From NCBI RefSeq assembly GCF_013363975.1, contig NZ_JABWGN010000027.1, positions 1-64,000 of the forward strand: a stretch of 64,000 nt of DNA. Direction: 5' to 3'. Positions 50,975 through 59,496 of this stretch are shown piece after piece (positions within the stretch are counted from its first letter, which is position 1; each line of letters opens with the position of its first letter). The translations under genes and the position numbers were made by a program. This stretch comes from Nonomuraea montanisoli. GTDB lineage: Bacteria > Actinomycetota > Actinomycetes > Streptosporangiales > Streptosporangiaceae. The notes under the pieces are model-generated. The model saw only the letters and a list, made by a program, of their open reading frames with translations, searched no databases and was not told the DNA's origin.

Positions 50975-51045
50975 CACGCCTCCTTTCACGACACATCTCG
51001 ATAAATCCTGAAACGCCCAACGAACGGGCGCGCACCTTCGACACC

Positions 51046-51089
51046 CGTCAACCTAAATTGACGACCAAAGTATGTCAACTTTGGTTGAC
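51046..51089. promoter_or_regulatory. Pair of GTCAA/TTGAC palindromes
   Basis: CGTCAA-N6-TTGACG (51046-51063) and GTCAACTTTGGTTGAC (51074-51089) are inverted repeats built from the same half-site. CCAAAG-N8-CTTTGG (51065-51084) overlaps the second. They lie between the ABC exporter and the DUF4331 gene and could control either one. Confidence 0.65.
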
Positions 51090-51091
51090 GT

Positions 51092-51122
51092 CTCCTCCTT
51101 CGGAGTCCTCCCTGAGGAGGAG
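51092..51122 (+). other. Purine/pyrimidine hairpin in the DUF4331 leader
   Basis: CTCCTCC (51092-51098) and GGAGGAG (51116-51122) can pair around a 17-nt loop that itself contains a CCTC/GAGG stem. It lies about 130 bp before the DUF4331 start. Function is unknown. Confidence 0.35.
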
Positions 51123-51251
51123 GGCTTGGCGATCTCCACACAGAGACCTTGCGCTCGGCCACATCCGAACGCGCTCCGCCGACGTATCACCCATCGAGGA
51201 ACCCGGCCGGAACCTCTCGAACAGATCAGCCCTCAGAAAGAAGGACCGAAC

Positions 51252-52628
51252 ATGGAGCTCCGGATCAACCGGCGCGCACTGATCGGGCTGGGCGTCGCGG
51301 CGGCGCTGACCGCCTCCTCGTTCGCGCTGCTCCGGACGGACGCGGGAACCGCCTCCTCGCATCGCGAGGCCCCGATGATCGCGGGCGACCCGCGCAACGA
51401 CAACACCGACGTGTACGCGTTCGTCAGCCCCGACCGGGCCGACACGGTGACGCTCCTGGCCAACTGGATCCCGTTCCAGGAGCCCAACGGCGGGCCGAAC
51501 TTCTACCCGTTCGACACCAGGTCGCGCTACAACATCAAGATCGACAACGACGGCGACGCCCGGCCGGACATCACCTACCAGTGGACGTTCCGCGACGAGG
51601 ACCGCCGCGGCACCAGCACGTTCCTGTACAACAACGGCCCCGTCACCTCGCTCGACGACGAGAACCTGCTCTTCCGCCAGCGCTACACCCTCAAGCGGAT
51701 CACCCGCCACGGCGTCCGGACCCTCGTCTCCAACGGCGTCGTCGCCCCCAGCGACGTCGGCCCGGCCTCCATGCCCGACTACGCCACGCTCCGCGAGCAG
51801 GCGGTCCACGGCCTGTCCGGCGGCGGCAAGGCGTTCGCCGGCCAGGCCGACGAGGCGTTCTTCCTCGACCTGCGGGTCTTCGACCTGCTGTACGGCGGCA
51901 ACCTGTCCGAGGTGGGCCAGGACACCACCAAGGGCTACAACGTCAACTCGCTGGCCGTGCAGGTGCCCGCCGCGGACCTGGCGCTCAGGGGCGACGTCCG
52001 GCGCAACCCGGTGATCGGCGTCTGGTCGACCACCGACAAGTGGAGCCCCCGCGGCTACACCCAGGTCTCGCGGCTCGGCAACCCGCTGGTCAACGAGGTC
52101 GTGTCGCCCGCGGGCCTGAAGGACGCCTTCAACGCGCTGCCCCCGGCCAAGGACGCCGACGTGGCGGCCCTGGTCAAGCGGGTCACCGACCCCGAGCTGC
52201 CGAAGCTGCTGGAGGCCGTCTACGGCATCAAGGCGCCCGCCACGCCCCGCGCCGACCTGGTGGAGATCTTCCTGACCGGCGTCGCCAAGGGCAACGGGCC
52301 CATCGCCGCCGACCTGAACTCCCAGACCCTCAACAAGGACGCCGGCAAGCTGCGGCCGGCCGAGATGCTGCGGCTCAACATGACGGTCCCGCCGGCCAAG
52401 GACCCGAACCGGCTCGGCGTGCTCGCGGGCGACCTGCAGGGGTTCCCGAACGGGCGGCGGCTCGGCGACGACGTCGTCGACATCGAGCTGCAGGCCCTGG
52501 CCGGGGCCGCCACCTCCGGCAAGCTCGTCGCGGCGCTGACCGACAAGGTGGACCACAACGACAAGCCGATCCTGCGCTCGTTCCCGTACATCCCGCTGCC
52601 GAGCGGCGTCGCCGTCAACCAGCGCTGA
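51252..52628 (+). CDS. DUF4331 exported protein
   Basis: This 458-residue DUF4331 protein has an N-terminal membrane or signal segment (ALIGLGVAAALTASSFALL) and then the family hallmark ASSHREAPMIAGDPRNDNTDVYAF. Later blocks include NIKIDNDGDARPDITYQWTF and LGDDVVDIELQALAG. No biochemical function is established for the family. ATG 51252 follows GAAGGA and places the signal at the N-terminus; the frame is open for 180 bp upstream but without a plausible signal. It is followed by TPR and NicO-like genes on the same strand, perhaps one functional group. Confidence 0.9.
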   Translation: MELRINRRALIGLGVAAALTASSFALLRTDAGTASSHREAPMIAGDPRNDNTDVYAFVSPDRADTVTLLANWIPFQEPNGGPNFYPFDTRSRYNIKIDNDGDARPDITYQWTFRDEDRRGTSTFLYNNGPVTSLDDENLLFRQRYTLKRITRHGVRTLVSNGVVAPSDVGPASMPDYATLREQAVHGLSGGGKAFAGQADEAFFLDLRVFDLLYGGNLSEVGQDTTKGYNVNSLAVQVPAADLALRGDVRRNPVIGVWSTTDKWSPRGYTQVSRLGNPLVNEVVSPAGLKDAFNALPPAKDADVAALVKRVTDPELPKLLEAVYGIKAPATPRADLVEIFLTGVAKGNGPIAADLNSQTLNKDAGKLRPAEMLRLNMTVPPAKDPNRLGVLAGDLQGFPNGRRLGDDVVDIELQALAGAATSGKLVAALTDKVDHNDKPILRSFPYIPLPSGVAVNQR

Positions 52629-52913
52629 CCGCCCGGCCACCCCTGGCGACGGTCGCCCGGCTCCCCGCCGGCCACCCCTCGTGACGGCCGCCCGGCTCCC
52701 TCTCCTGGCCGGGCGCCCGCCCCGGCGGACCCGCCCACCCCGGGGTCCGCCGCCCACCGGCCGGTCGCGTCCCCCGTCGCGACCGGCCGGCCTCCCGGCC
52801 TCCGCCCCTCCACCTCCCGACCTCCACCCCTCCACTTCCCGGACTCCGCCCCCACCTCCCGGACGCACGCCCATGTCCCCGGGCTCAGGCCCACGACCCA
52901 TCCGGAGCACCCG
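52629..52913. other. 285-bp C-rich intergenic stretch
   Basis: From about 52790 to 52870 the plus strand is a nearly pure pyrimidine tract with repeated CCTCC and CACCTCCCG motifs. No gene is supported. The tract may hold the promoter for the TPR gene or simply reflect slippage. Confidence 0.5.
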
Positions 52914-54140
52914 ATGCGATCGCTCGTCCTCGCCGGCGGCGTGGTCCTGGCCGGCGCGCTGGTCTTCACCGCCGTCGCGGTGTCCGCCCCGCCCGCGCGG
53001 CCGGCCGCGCCACCGCGGCAGGCGGCGCCGTTCACCGAGACGCTGCAGGCCCGGCTCAAGCGCCTGCCCGGCGACCACCGCGGCTGGGCCGGCCTCGGCC
53101 TCCAGTACGTCGACCAGGCCAGGGTCACCGGCGACCCGTCGTACTACGTCAAGGCCGAGGGCGCCCTCGCCACCGCGGCCAGGCTGGCCCCCGAGGACGA
53201 CGCGGTGCTCACCGGGCGGGCCGCGCTGGCCGCCGGCCGCCACGAGTTCTCCGACGCGGTACGGCTCGCCGAGCGCGCCACCGCCGTCAACCCGTACGGC
53301 GCGGCGGCCTACGGGGTGCTGGCCGACGCCCGCACCCAGCTCGGCGACCTGTCCGGCGCCCGCCGGGCCGTGGACCGGATGATGGGCCTGCGACCCGGCG
53401 TCGCCTCCTTCGCCCGGGCCTCGTACGCGGCCGAGCTGCGCGGCGACCAGAAGGACGCGCGCGCGTTCCTCCAGTACGCCCTGGACGACGCCTACACCCC
53501 GGCCGACGTCGCCTACGTCCGCTACTACCTCGGCGAGCTGGCCCTGCACTCCGGCGACCTGCGGGAGGCGGGCGACCAGTACGGCCGGGCGCTCGCGGCC
53601 GACCCCGCGTACACGCCGGCACTGGCCGGGCAGGCGCGGGTCACGGCGCTCGGCGGGCGGCTGACCGAGGCGCTCACCCTGTACGAGGGGGTGGTGCGGC
53701 GGCTCCCGCTGCCGCAGTACCTCATCGAGCAGGGCGAGACCGCCGCCAAGGCGGGCCGCCCCGCCGACTGGACGCTGCTGCGGGCCCAGCGCGGGCTGCT
53801 GGAGTCGGCCGGGGTGCGCGACGACCTGACGTGGGCCGAGTTCGAGGCCGACCACGGCGACCCGCGGCAGGCGGTGCGGCACGCCCGGGCCGAGTACGCC
53901 CGCAACCCCAACCTGGTGGCGGCGGACGCGCTGGCCTGGGCGCTGTTCAGGGCGGGCGACGCGAAGGCGGCCCTGCCGTACGCGGTCAAGGCCACCTCGA
54001 CGCGCTGGCGCAACCCGCTTCTGCGCCACCACCGCGCGCGCATCGAGCAGGCCCTCGGGCGCGGGCGCGCGAACGCGGCGGACCTGACGGCCCGACCCGG
54101 CTTCGACCCGTCCCTGCCCGCCCTGGCGAGGTTCTCATGA
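52914..54140 (+). CDS. Exported TPR-repeat protein
   Basis: This 408-residue protein has an N-terminal hydrophobic signal or anchor (LVLAGGVVLAGALVFTAVAV) followed by at least seven TPR-like helical pairs. Examples are GWAGLGLQYVDQARVTGDPS, AAYGVLADARTQLGDLSGA, YYLGELALHSGDLREAGDQY, and ADALAWALFRAGDAKAALPY. TPR arrays bind protein partners, so it may be an extracytoplasmic scaffold. GGAGC lies before the ATG. Its stop overlaps the next gene (ATGA), which ties it to the NicO-like transporter. Confidence 0.87.
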   Translation: MRSLVLAGGVVLAGALVFTAVAVSAPPARPAAPPRQAAPFTETLQARLKRLPGDHRGWAGLGLQYVDQARVTGDPSYYVKAEGALATAARLAPEDDAVLTGRAALAAGRHEFSDAVRLAERATAVNPYGAAAYGVLADARTQLGDLSGARRAVDRMMGLRPGVASFARASYAAELRGDQKDARAFLQYALDDAYTPADVAYVRYYLGELALHSGDLREAGDQYGRALAADPAYTPALAGQARVTALGGRLTEALTLYEGVVRRLPLPQYLIEQGETAAKAGRPADWTLLRAQRGLLESAGVRDDLTWAEFEADHGDPRQAVRHARAEYARNPNLVAADALAWALFRAGDAKAALPYAVKATSTRWRNPLLRHHRARIEQALGRGRANAADLTARPGFDPSLPALARFS

Positions 54141-55867
54141 CGCCCTCTCACACGACCACCCGCCCCGACGCGCCCCCTGCCGCCCTCGACGCGTCCCTCC
54201 AGCCCGCCACCACCGCCTGCTACCAGAACGCCGCCCCCGGCACCTCTCCCGAGAACGCCCACTCCGGCACCTCTCCCCAGAACACGGCACTCGCCCGCCC
54301 CAGCGCCTCCTCCCTGAACGCGGCCCCCGCCCGCCCGAGCGCCTTGCGCGCCGGGGCCCGGCTGGTGTCGGCCGCGCTGGCGGCCGGCGTCATGGGCGCG
54401 CTCCTGCTCGGGCCGCTCCTGCTCGCCCGGCCCGCACTGGCGGCGACCGCGCTGGCGCACCCCATGGGGAACTTCACCGTGAACCACTACAACGGCCTGC
54501 GCCTCCAGCCCGGCCGGGTGCGGAACCTGGCCGTGGTGGACGCCGCCGAGCTGCCCACCCTCCAGGCCCAGCCGGAGGTGGACGCCTCCTACGCGGACCG
54601 GCGGTGCGCCGCACTGGCCGCCGCGCAACGGCTGACCGTGGACGGCGCGGCGGCGCCCTGGCGGGTGGAGCGGGCCGAGTACGCCTACCGGCCGGGGCAG
54701 GGTGGCCTGCGCACCAGCCGCCTCACCTGCGAGCTGACGGCCCCGGCCGCCTTCGGGGCGTCGCCGGGCGGGCGGGGCACGGAGGTGACGTTCGCGGACG
54801 CGTTCGAGCAGGAGCGGATCGGCTGGCGGGAGATCACCGCGGTCGGGGACGGGGTGCGGCTGGCCGCGTCGTCGGTCCCCGCGGTCAGCGTGAGCGACGA
54901 GCTGCGCACGTACCCTCAGGACCTGCTGTCCGACCCCCTCGACCGGCTTACGGCGACGGTGACGGTAGGCGGCGCCGGTCTGGCGGCCGGCGCCGGGTCC
55001 GGCGCGGGCACGAAGGGGGCGTCACCGCTGGGCGGGATCGCGATCGGCGGGCCGGTCGGGGACGCGCTGGCGGCGCTGGACAGGACGTTCACGGGGCTCG
55101 TCGGGGCGGACCGGCTGACGGCGCCGCTCGGGCTGCTGGCGCTGGGTCTGGCCGTGGTGCTGGGCGCGGGTCACGCGCTGATCCCCGGTCACGGCAAGAC
55201 CATCATGGCGGCGTACCTGGCCGGGCGTCGGGGGCGGCCCCGGGACGCGCTGGTGGTGGGCGCCACGGTGACGGCCACCCACACGGCCGGGGTACTGGTG
55301 GTGGGGCTGCTGCTGAGCGCGTTCACGGCCCTGGCGGGCGAGTCGGTGCTGGCGTGGCTCGGGGTGGCGAGCGGCGTGCTGATCGCCGTCATGGGCGGCC
55401 GCCTGCTGCTCGCGTCCCACCGCGACCGCCCCTCCGACCACGACCACGACCACGATCACGACCTCGGACGCGGACACGACCATGAACACGGGCACGGACA
55501 TGGGCACGGGCACGGGCACGGGCACGGACATGCGGGTGACGGGTTCGGGCGGGGCGGGTTGCTCGGGATGGGGATCGCGGGCGGCCTCGTGCCGAGCCCA
55601 TCGGCGCTGATCGTGCTGCTCGGAGCGATCGGCCTGGGCCGCGCCTGGTTCGGCGTCGCGCTGGTCACGGCGTACGGGCTCGGCATGGCGGCCACGCTCA
55701 CCGCCACCGGACTGCTGCTCGTCAAGCTCGTCGGCCGCCTGGAGCGGCGGGCCTCGGCCGGTCGGCGGCTGGCCGCCCGCCTGTCGGGCCTGGCCCCGGC
55801 CGGGACGGCGGTCATGGTCGTGCTGCTGGGCGCCGGCCTGGCGCTGCGCTCGGTCACCGCCCTCTGA
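54137..55867 (+). CDS. NicO/RcnA-like metal transporter with large N-terminal extracytoplasmic domain
   Basis: This is a 576-residue membrane protein. Residues 1-70 are low complexity; a hydrophobic helix (VSAALAAGVMGALLLGPLLL) is followed by ALAHPMGNFTVNHYNGLRLQ. An extracytoplasmic domain of about 190 residues comes next, then a NicO-type TM core with GHALIPGHGKTIMAAYLAG and ATVTATHTAGVLVVG. A cytoplasmic loop rich in His-Asp and His-Gly pairs sits near residues 435-465. The core motif and His loop point to nickel, cobalt or another divalent metal; import or export is not decided by sequence. Confidence 0.85.
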   Translation: MTPSHTTTRPDAPPAALDASLQPATTACYQNAAPGTSPENAHSGTSPQNTALARPSASSLNAAPARPSALRAGARLVSAALAAGVMGALLLGPLLLARPALAATALAHPMGNFTVNHYNGLRLQPGRVRNLAVVDAAELPTLQAQPEVDASYADRRCAALAAAQRLTVDGAAAPWRVERAEYAYRPGQGGLRTSRLTCELTAPAAFGASPGGRGTEVTFADAFEQERIGWREITAVGDGVRLAASSVPAVSVSDELRTYPQDLLSDPLDRLTATVTVGGAGLAAGAGSGAGTKGASPLGGIAIGGPVGDALAALDRTFTGLVGADRLTAPLGLLALGLAVVLGAGHALIPGHGKTIMAAYLAGRRGRPRDALVVGATVTATHTAGVLVVGLLLSAFTALAGESVLAWLGVASGVLIAVMGGRLLLASHRDRPSDHDHDHDHDLGRGHDHEHGHGHGHGHGHGHGHAGDGFGRGGLLGMGIAGGLVPSPSALIVLLGAIGLGRAWFGVALVTAYGLGMAATLTATGLLLVKLVGRLERRASAGRRLAARLSGLAPAGTAVMVVLLGAGLALRSVTAL

Positions 55868-55902
55868 ACCCGGGGCTGGCGAGCCGGCGGAGGTCTCCCT
55901 AT

Positions 55903-55934
55903 AGTCATGTCCATGAGTAGTCATCGGCATGACT
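55903..55934. promoter_or_regulatory. Two adjacent PadR-type operators
   Basis: AGTCATGTCCATGAGT (55903-55918) and AGTCATCGGCATGACT (55919-55934) are abutting 16-bp inverted repeats with the same half-site; the second is perfect. A TATAGT -10-like element overlaps the left edge (55900-55905). They lie 14 bp before the PadR gene, consistent with autorepression. Confidence 0.75.
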
Positions 55935-55948
55935 ATGAGGGCTGAACG

Positions 55949-56575
55949 GTGGCCCTGAGGCACGCGGTGCTGGCGGCGCTGCTCGACGGCGAGCACAGCG
56001 GCTACCAGCTCGCCAAGATCTTCGACGTGGGCGTGGCCAACTTCTGGTACGCCGCCCCCCAGCAGCTCTACGCCGAGCTGGCCCGGCTGGAGGCCGACGG
56101 GCTGGTCAGCGGCCGGGAGGTCGTGCAGAGCGGCCGGCCGAACAAGCGGGTCTTCACGGTCACCGAGGCCGGGATCGCCGAGCTGGCCGCGTTCGCCGCC
56201 GCGCCCGGCAAGCCGCTGCTGATCCGCTACGACCTGACGGTCAAGGTCCACGCCGTGGACCGGCTCGACCCGGCCCCGGTGATCGCGCAGCTCCTCGAAC
56301 GGGCCGAGGAGGCCGCGGCCAAGCTGGAGCTGTTCGAGCGGACGCTGCGTCACCTGCGGGGCGACCTGGTCGAGGAGGAGTTCCTGCGCCGGGGCGAGCG
56401 CGTCGGCCCGTACCTGTCGTGCCTGGGCGGGTGCCGGCTGGAGCGGGAGATGCGCGACTGGTGCCTGACCACGGCCCGCGTCCTGACCGAACGCGCCGCC
56501 ACACCGTCCGCCACTGACCGCCCCGCAGCCCCCACACCGTCCGCCACCGACCGGTCCGCGACGAGCAGCGAGTGA
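55949..56575 (+). CDS. PadR-family transcriptional regulator
   Basis: This 208-residue PadR regulator has winged helix MALRHAVLAALLDGEHSGYQL, NFWYAAPQQLYAELARLEADG, wing GRPNKRVFTVTEAG, and a C-terminal Vir_act_alpha_C-like domain (LFERTLRHLRGDLVEEEF). The Thr/Ala/Pro-rich tail contains two TPSATDR units. The GTG start lacks a clear Shine-Dalgarno sequence. An SGNH hydrolase gene follows 10 bp later on the same strand and is the likely co-regulated gene. Confidence 0.92.
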   Translation: MALRHAVLAALLDGEHSGYQLAKIFDVGVANFWYAAPQQLYAELARLEADGLVSGREVVQSGRPNKRVFTVTEAGIAELAAFAAAPGKPLLIRYDLTVKVHAVDRLDPAPVIAQLLERAEEAAAKLELFERTLRHLRGDLVEEEFLRRGERVGPYLSCLGGCRLEREMRDWCLTTARVLTERAATPSATDRPAAPTPSATDRSATSSE

Positions 56576-56585
56576 GAGGACCCCG

Positions 56586-57356
56586 ATGAGCCACACGCGT
56601 TACGTCGCCCTCGGCGACAGCCAGACCGAGGGCCTGGGCGACGGCGACGACGACGGCGGCCTGCGCGGCTGGGCCGACCGGTTCGCCGAGCTGCTCGCCG
56701 AGCGCGAACCCGGCCTGCTCTACGCGAACCTGGCCGTGCGCGGCCGGCTGGCCGCCCAGGTGCGCGACGAGCAGCTCGCCCCCGCCCTGGCGCTGCGGCC
56801 CGACCTCGCGACCGTCATGGCGGGCATGAACGACCTGATCCGTCCCCGCTTCGACGCCGCCGCGGTGGCGGGCGCCCTGGAGGACATGTTCGCGGCGCTG
56901 ACCGGCGCGGGCGCGACGGTCCTCACCGTCACCTTCCCGGACATCGGCCGCATCGTCCCGATGGCCCGCCCGCTGCTGCCCCGGGTGGTCGACCTCAACG
57001 CCCGCGTCCTCGCCGCCGCCGAGCGGCACGGCGTCCTGGTCGCGGACACGTTCCCGCACGCGGCCGTCACCGACGCGCGGCTGTGGAGCCTCGACCGGCT
57101 GCACGCCGGCCCGCTCGGCCACGCCCGCATCGCCGCGGCCATGGCGCACACGCTGGCGCTGCCCGGCAGCGACGACTCCTGGACGCTTCCCCTGCCCGCC
57201 CTCCCCCGGCCCGCCCCGTGGCGGGCGGCGCGGACGGAGCTGCGCTGGCTCGCGGGGTTCGCCGCGCCGTGGGTCCGCCGCCGCCTGCGCGGCCACTCCT
57301 CCGGCGACGGCCGCACTGCCAAGCGCCCCACGCTCCTGCCCGTCGCCGCAGAGTGA
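56586..57356 (+). CDS. SGNH/GDSL-family hydrolase
   Basis: This 256-residue cytoplasmic SGNH hydrolase has block I with the catalytic Ser (YVALGDSQTEGLGD), block II Gly (NLAVRGRLAAQV), block III Asn (VMAGMNDLIRP), and block V Asp and His (LWSLDRLHAGPLGHARIA). The family cleaves esters of lipids, acylated sugars or peptides; the substrate is unknown. No signal peptide is seen. ATG 56586 follows GAGAGGA. It is probably co-transcribed with the PadR gene. Confidence 0.9.
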   Translation: MSHTRYVALGDSQTEGLGDGDDDGGLRGWADRFAELLAEREPGLLYANLAVRGRLAAQVRDEQLAPALALRPDLATVMAGMNDLIRPRFDAAAVAGALEDMFAALTGAGATVLTVTFPDIGRIVPMARPLLPRVVDLNARVLAAAERHGVLVADTFPHAAVTDARLWSLDRLHAGPLGHARIAAAMAHTLALPGSDDSWTLPLPALPRPAPWRAARTELRWLAGFAAPWVRRRLRGHSSGDGRTAKRPTLLPVAAE

Positions 57357-57402
57357 GGGGCCGGGCCGACCACGGAGCTCGCCGGACCGGTCCCGGGGCC
57401 GC

Positions 57403-57476
57403 CCGGCGACGACCCGGCGTCAGCGGATCGCGGGCACGTCCGGCGACGACCCGGTGTCAGTCGATCGCGGGCACGT
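57403..57476. repeat. 37-bp tandem duplication over a gene's 3' end
   Basis: Copies at 57403-57439 and 57440-57476 match at 34 of 37 positions. The right copy covers the last codons and stop of the leftward gene at 57457-57876. Confidence 0.88.
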
Positions 57477-57876
57477 CCGGGTCGTCCACGTCGGTGTCGC
57501 CCTCGTCGGCCCGGCGCAGCTTGACGTCCTCCACCCACGCCAGCGCGAAGCCCCGCACCCCGGCGACCTCGTCCGGCGACACCCCGGCGGCCTCGAAGTC
57601 CTCGTCCGGGATCAGCTCGGCGAACTCCAGCCGCATCACCAGCTCCGGCAGCGAGAACGCGGCGACGCGCGGCCGGCCCAGCGCCTCCAGCTCCCGGAAC
57701 GAGCGGCCCCCGGCCGCCGCCGCGACGCCCGCGAGGTCGCCGGCCAGGCCGCGCTCGTGCAGGTCGCGCACCATGAGGCCGACCTCCTCGTCCGGGACGG
57801 CCTCGCCCAGGCCTCCGTCCAGGTCCCCGTCCATGCCCCTGCCCAGGTCCCCGTCCACGACCTCGTCGTCCTCCAT
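57457..57876 (-). CDS. Acidic hypothetical protein
   Basis: I do not recognise this 139-residue, strongly acidic protein. It begins MEDDEVVDGDLGRGMDGDLD, has a more structured centre (GRSFRELEALGRPRVAAF, LPELVMRLEFAELIPDEDF), and ends DEGDTDVDDPDVPAID. No TM segment or motif was seen. ATG 57876 has GAGAGGAG at 6 bp, which supports real translation. It lies 29 bp downstream of the membrane-protein gene on the same strand, so they may form an operon. Confidence 0.75.
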   Translation of the reverse strand: MEDDEVVDGDLGRGMDGDLDGGLGEAVPDEEVGLMVRDLHERGLAGDLAGVAAAAGGRSFRELEALGRPRVAAFSLPELVMRLEFAELIPDEDFEAAGVSPDEVAGVRGFALAWVEDVKLRRADEGDTDVDDPDVPAID

Positions 57877-57905
57877 GGCGACTCCTCTCTCAGCCCCCAC
57901 GGGAG

Positions 57906-58661
57906 TCAGGGAAGCCGGCGACCGCGCCGCGTGGACGGCAGGTCGTGCCGGCCCGACACGAACTCCTGGAAGGCGATCTTGGCGGTGATCACCGGCCGGC
58001 GCCACCGTTCCTCCCGGTGGACGGCCTTGGCCATCTTGCGCGGCGAGCGCCCGGCGAAGAACCAGTGCGCCCACGGCGACCCGGGCCGCGCCAGCCGGAC
58101 GGCCCCCACCATGAGCAGCAGGGGCACGAACAGGCCCACGAGCCCGGTCCAGATCTTGCCCTTGAGCAGCGTGACGACGGCCAGCACGAGGTTGCCCACG
58201 ATGAGCACGGCCGGGTTGACCGGCGTGCCGTAGTCCCAGCTCAGCGGGCGCAGGCCCATGAGCAGCAGGCCCGTGACGGCGACCGCGACGAACACCGCGT
58301 CGACCGAGGTGCGCCCCTCCTCCTCCCAGTACACGTCGTGCAGGTGCAGGATGAGCGCGAACTCGTCGAGCACGAGCGCCGACCCGATCCCGAAGATCGA
58401 GGCCGCGGCGGCATAGCTGACCTGCGACGCCGACGAGACGATCAGCCCGGTGACGCCGCCCACGAGCATGAGCACCACGCCGAAGACGACGTGGTGGATG
58501 TGCATCTCCCCGACGTTGACGTCGCGGAACCAGCCGAGCTTCGCCCGGATCAGCCGGACGTTGATGCGGGTGGCGACGAAGGAGACGATGAGCGCGACGA
58601 AGAAGCAGAACAGCGGTAGCCGTCCCGTCGCGATGATGCTCTGCTCGAACCAGTTCCCCAT
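57906..58661 (-). CDS. Integral membrane protein of unknown function
   Basis: This 251-residue polytopic protein has about six TM helices, beginning LPLFCFFVALIVSFVATRIN. A conserved-looking MHIHHVVFGVVLMLVGGVTG puts three polar or His residues at the membrane entry of helix 2, followed by VLDEFALILHLHDVYWEEEG with more His and acidic residues. The His/Asp/Glu cluster could bind metal or lipid head groups; no family name is certain. The C-terminus is basic and cytoplasmic. It is followed by the acidic hypothetical gene. Confidence 0.82.
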   Translation of the reverse strand: MGNWFEQSIIATGRLPLFCFFVALIVSFVATRINVRLIRAKLGWFRDVNVGEMHIHHVVFGVVLMLVGGVTGLIVSSASQVSYAAAASIFGIGSALVLDEFALILHLHDVYWEEEGRTSVDAVFVAVAVTGLLLMGLRPLSWDYGTPVNPAVLIVGNLVLAVVTLLKGKIWTGLVGLFVPLLLMVGAVRLARPGSPWAHWFFAGRSPRKMAKAVHREERWRRPVITAKIAFQEFVSGRHDLPSTRRGRRLP

Positions 58662-58716
58662 GACCTTCGTCTTCGATGCTACGGGGCCGCCATACCCAAA
58701 TGTGGCGAAAACGATC

Positions 58717-59442
58717 TCAGGAGAGGAACGCGCGCAGCAACGCGGCGGTGCCCTCCAGGTGCTCGGCGACGGCGCGGCGGGCCGCCTCGGGGTCGCCGGC
58801 CAGGATGGCGGCGACGATCGCCTGGTGCTGGCTCGCGGCGTGTTCCAGGTTGACCTGGAGCATGGGGATGGCGTTGAGCAGGTCGCTGACCCGTAGGCGG
58901 GCGTCGGCGCAGGTGGCGGCGAGCAGCGGGGAGCCGGTGAGCTCGGCGATCGACAGGTGGAAGGCGGTGTCGAGACGCCGGTAGTCCTCGACGCGGGCCT
59001 CGTCGAGGTCGGTCAGGCGGCGGCGCAGCACCGCCCGCTGCTCCTCGGTCAGCTCGCTCGCGGCCAGCACGGCGGCGGCGCCGCACTCCACCGCCATCCG
59101 GAAGGTCAGGGCGTCGGTCAGGTCGGCGGTGCCCATGTCGGCCACGACGCGGCGCAGGTCGCCCGTCCCCGGCTGGGGCGGGACGTAGGTGACGAACGCG
59201 CCGCCGTAGCGGCCCCGCCGTACGTCGAGATAGCCGGCCTCCTGCAGGGCCCTGATGGCCTCGCGCAGGGTCACCCGGCTGATGCCGAGCTGGACGGCGA
59301 GCTCGCGCTCGGGCGGGAGCTTGGCCCCCGGCGCGACCACGCCGAGCTTGATCGCCTGGAGGAGCCGTTCCACGGTCTCCTCGAAGGCGTTGCCCGCCCG
59401 CACCGGGCGGAGCACCGTCATCAAATGCGCAGAGTCGTCCAT
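58717..59442 (-). CDS. FadR-type GntR-family regulator (FCD domain)
   Basis: This 241-residue regulator has winged helix-turn-helix GAKLPPERELAVQLGISRVTLREAIRALQEAG with wing GRYGGAFV. The C-terminal FCD domain carries the metal-binding pattern Asp/His (RRLDTAFHLSIAEL, ASQHQAIVAAI). ATG 59442 has GAGGA upstream; in-frame ATGs exist 33 and 66 bp earlier. It is divergent from the glutamine-synthetase-like operon and should respond to an intermediate of that pathway. Confidence 0.92.
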   Translation of the reverse strand: MDDSAHLMTVLRPVRAGNAFEETVERLLQAIKLGVVAPGAKLPPERELAVQLGISRVTLREAIRALQEAGYLDVRRGRYGGAFVTYVPPQPGTGDLRRVVADMGTADLTDALTFRMAVECGAAAVLAASELTEEQRAVLRRRLTDLDEARVEDYRRLDTAFHLSIAELTGSPLLAATCADARLRVSDLLNAIPMLQVNLEHAASQHQAIVAAILAGDPEAARRAVAEHLEGTAALLRAFLS

Positions 59443-59496
59443 CGTGTCCTCGGGGCGTGTCAGCGGCCCGATCATCGGGCACCGTCTCCTCGGGTC

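Noticed and set aside
52790..52870. Small gene in the pyrimidine-rich tract
   Set aside because: Frames here encode only Pro/Ser/Thr low complexity with no start-site support.
51075..54032. 985-codon leftward frame opposite DUF4331 and TPR genes
   Set aside because: It spans two real genes plus an intergenic gap in the opposite direction and shows no domain.
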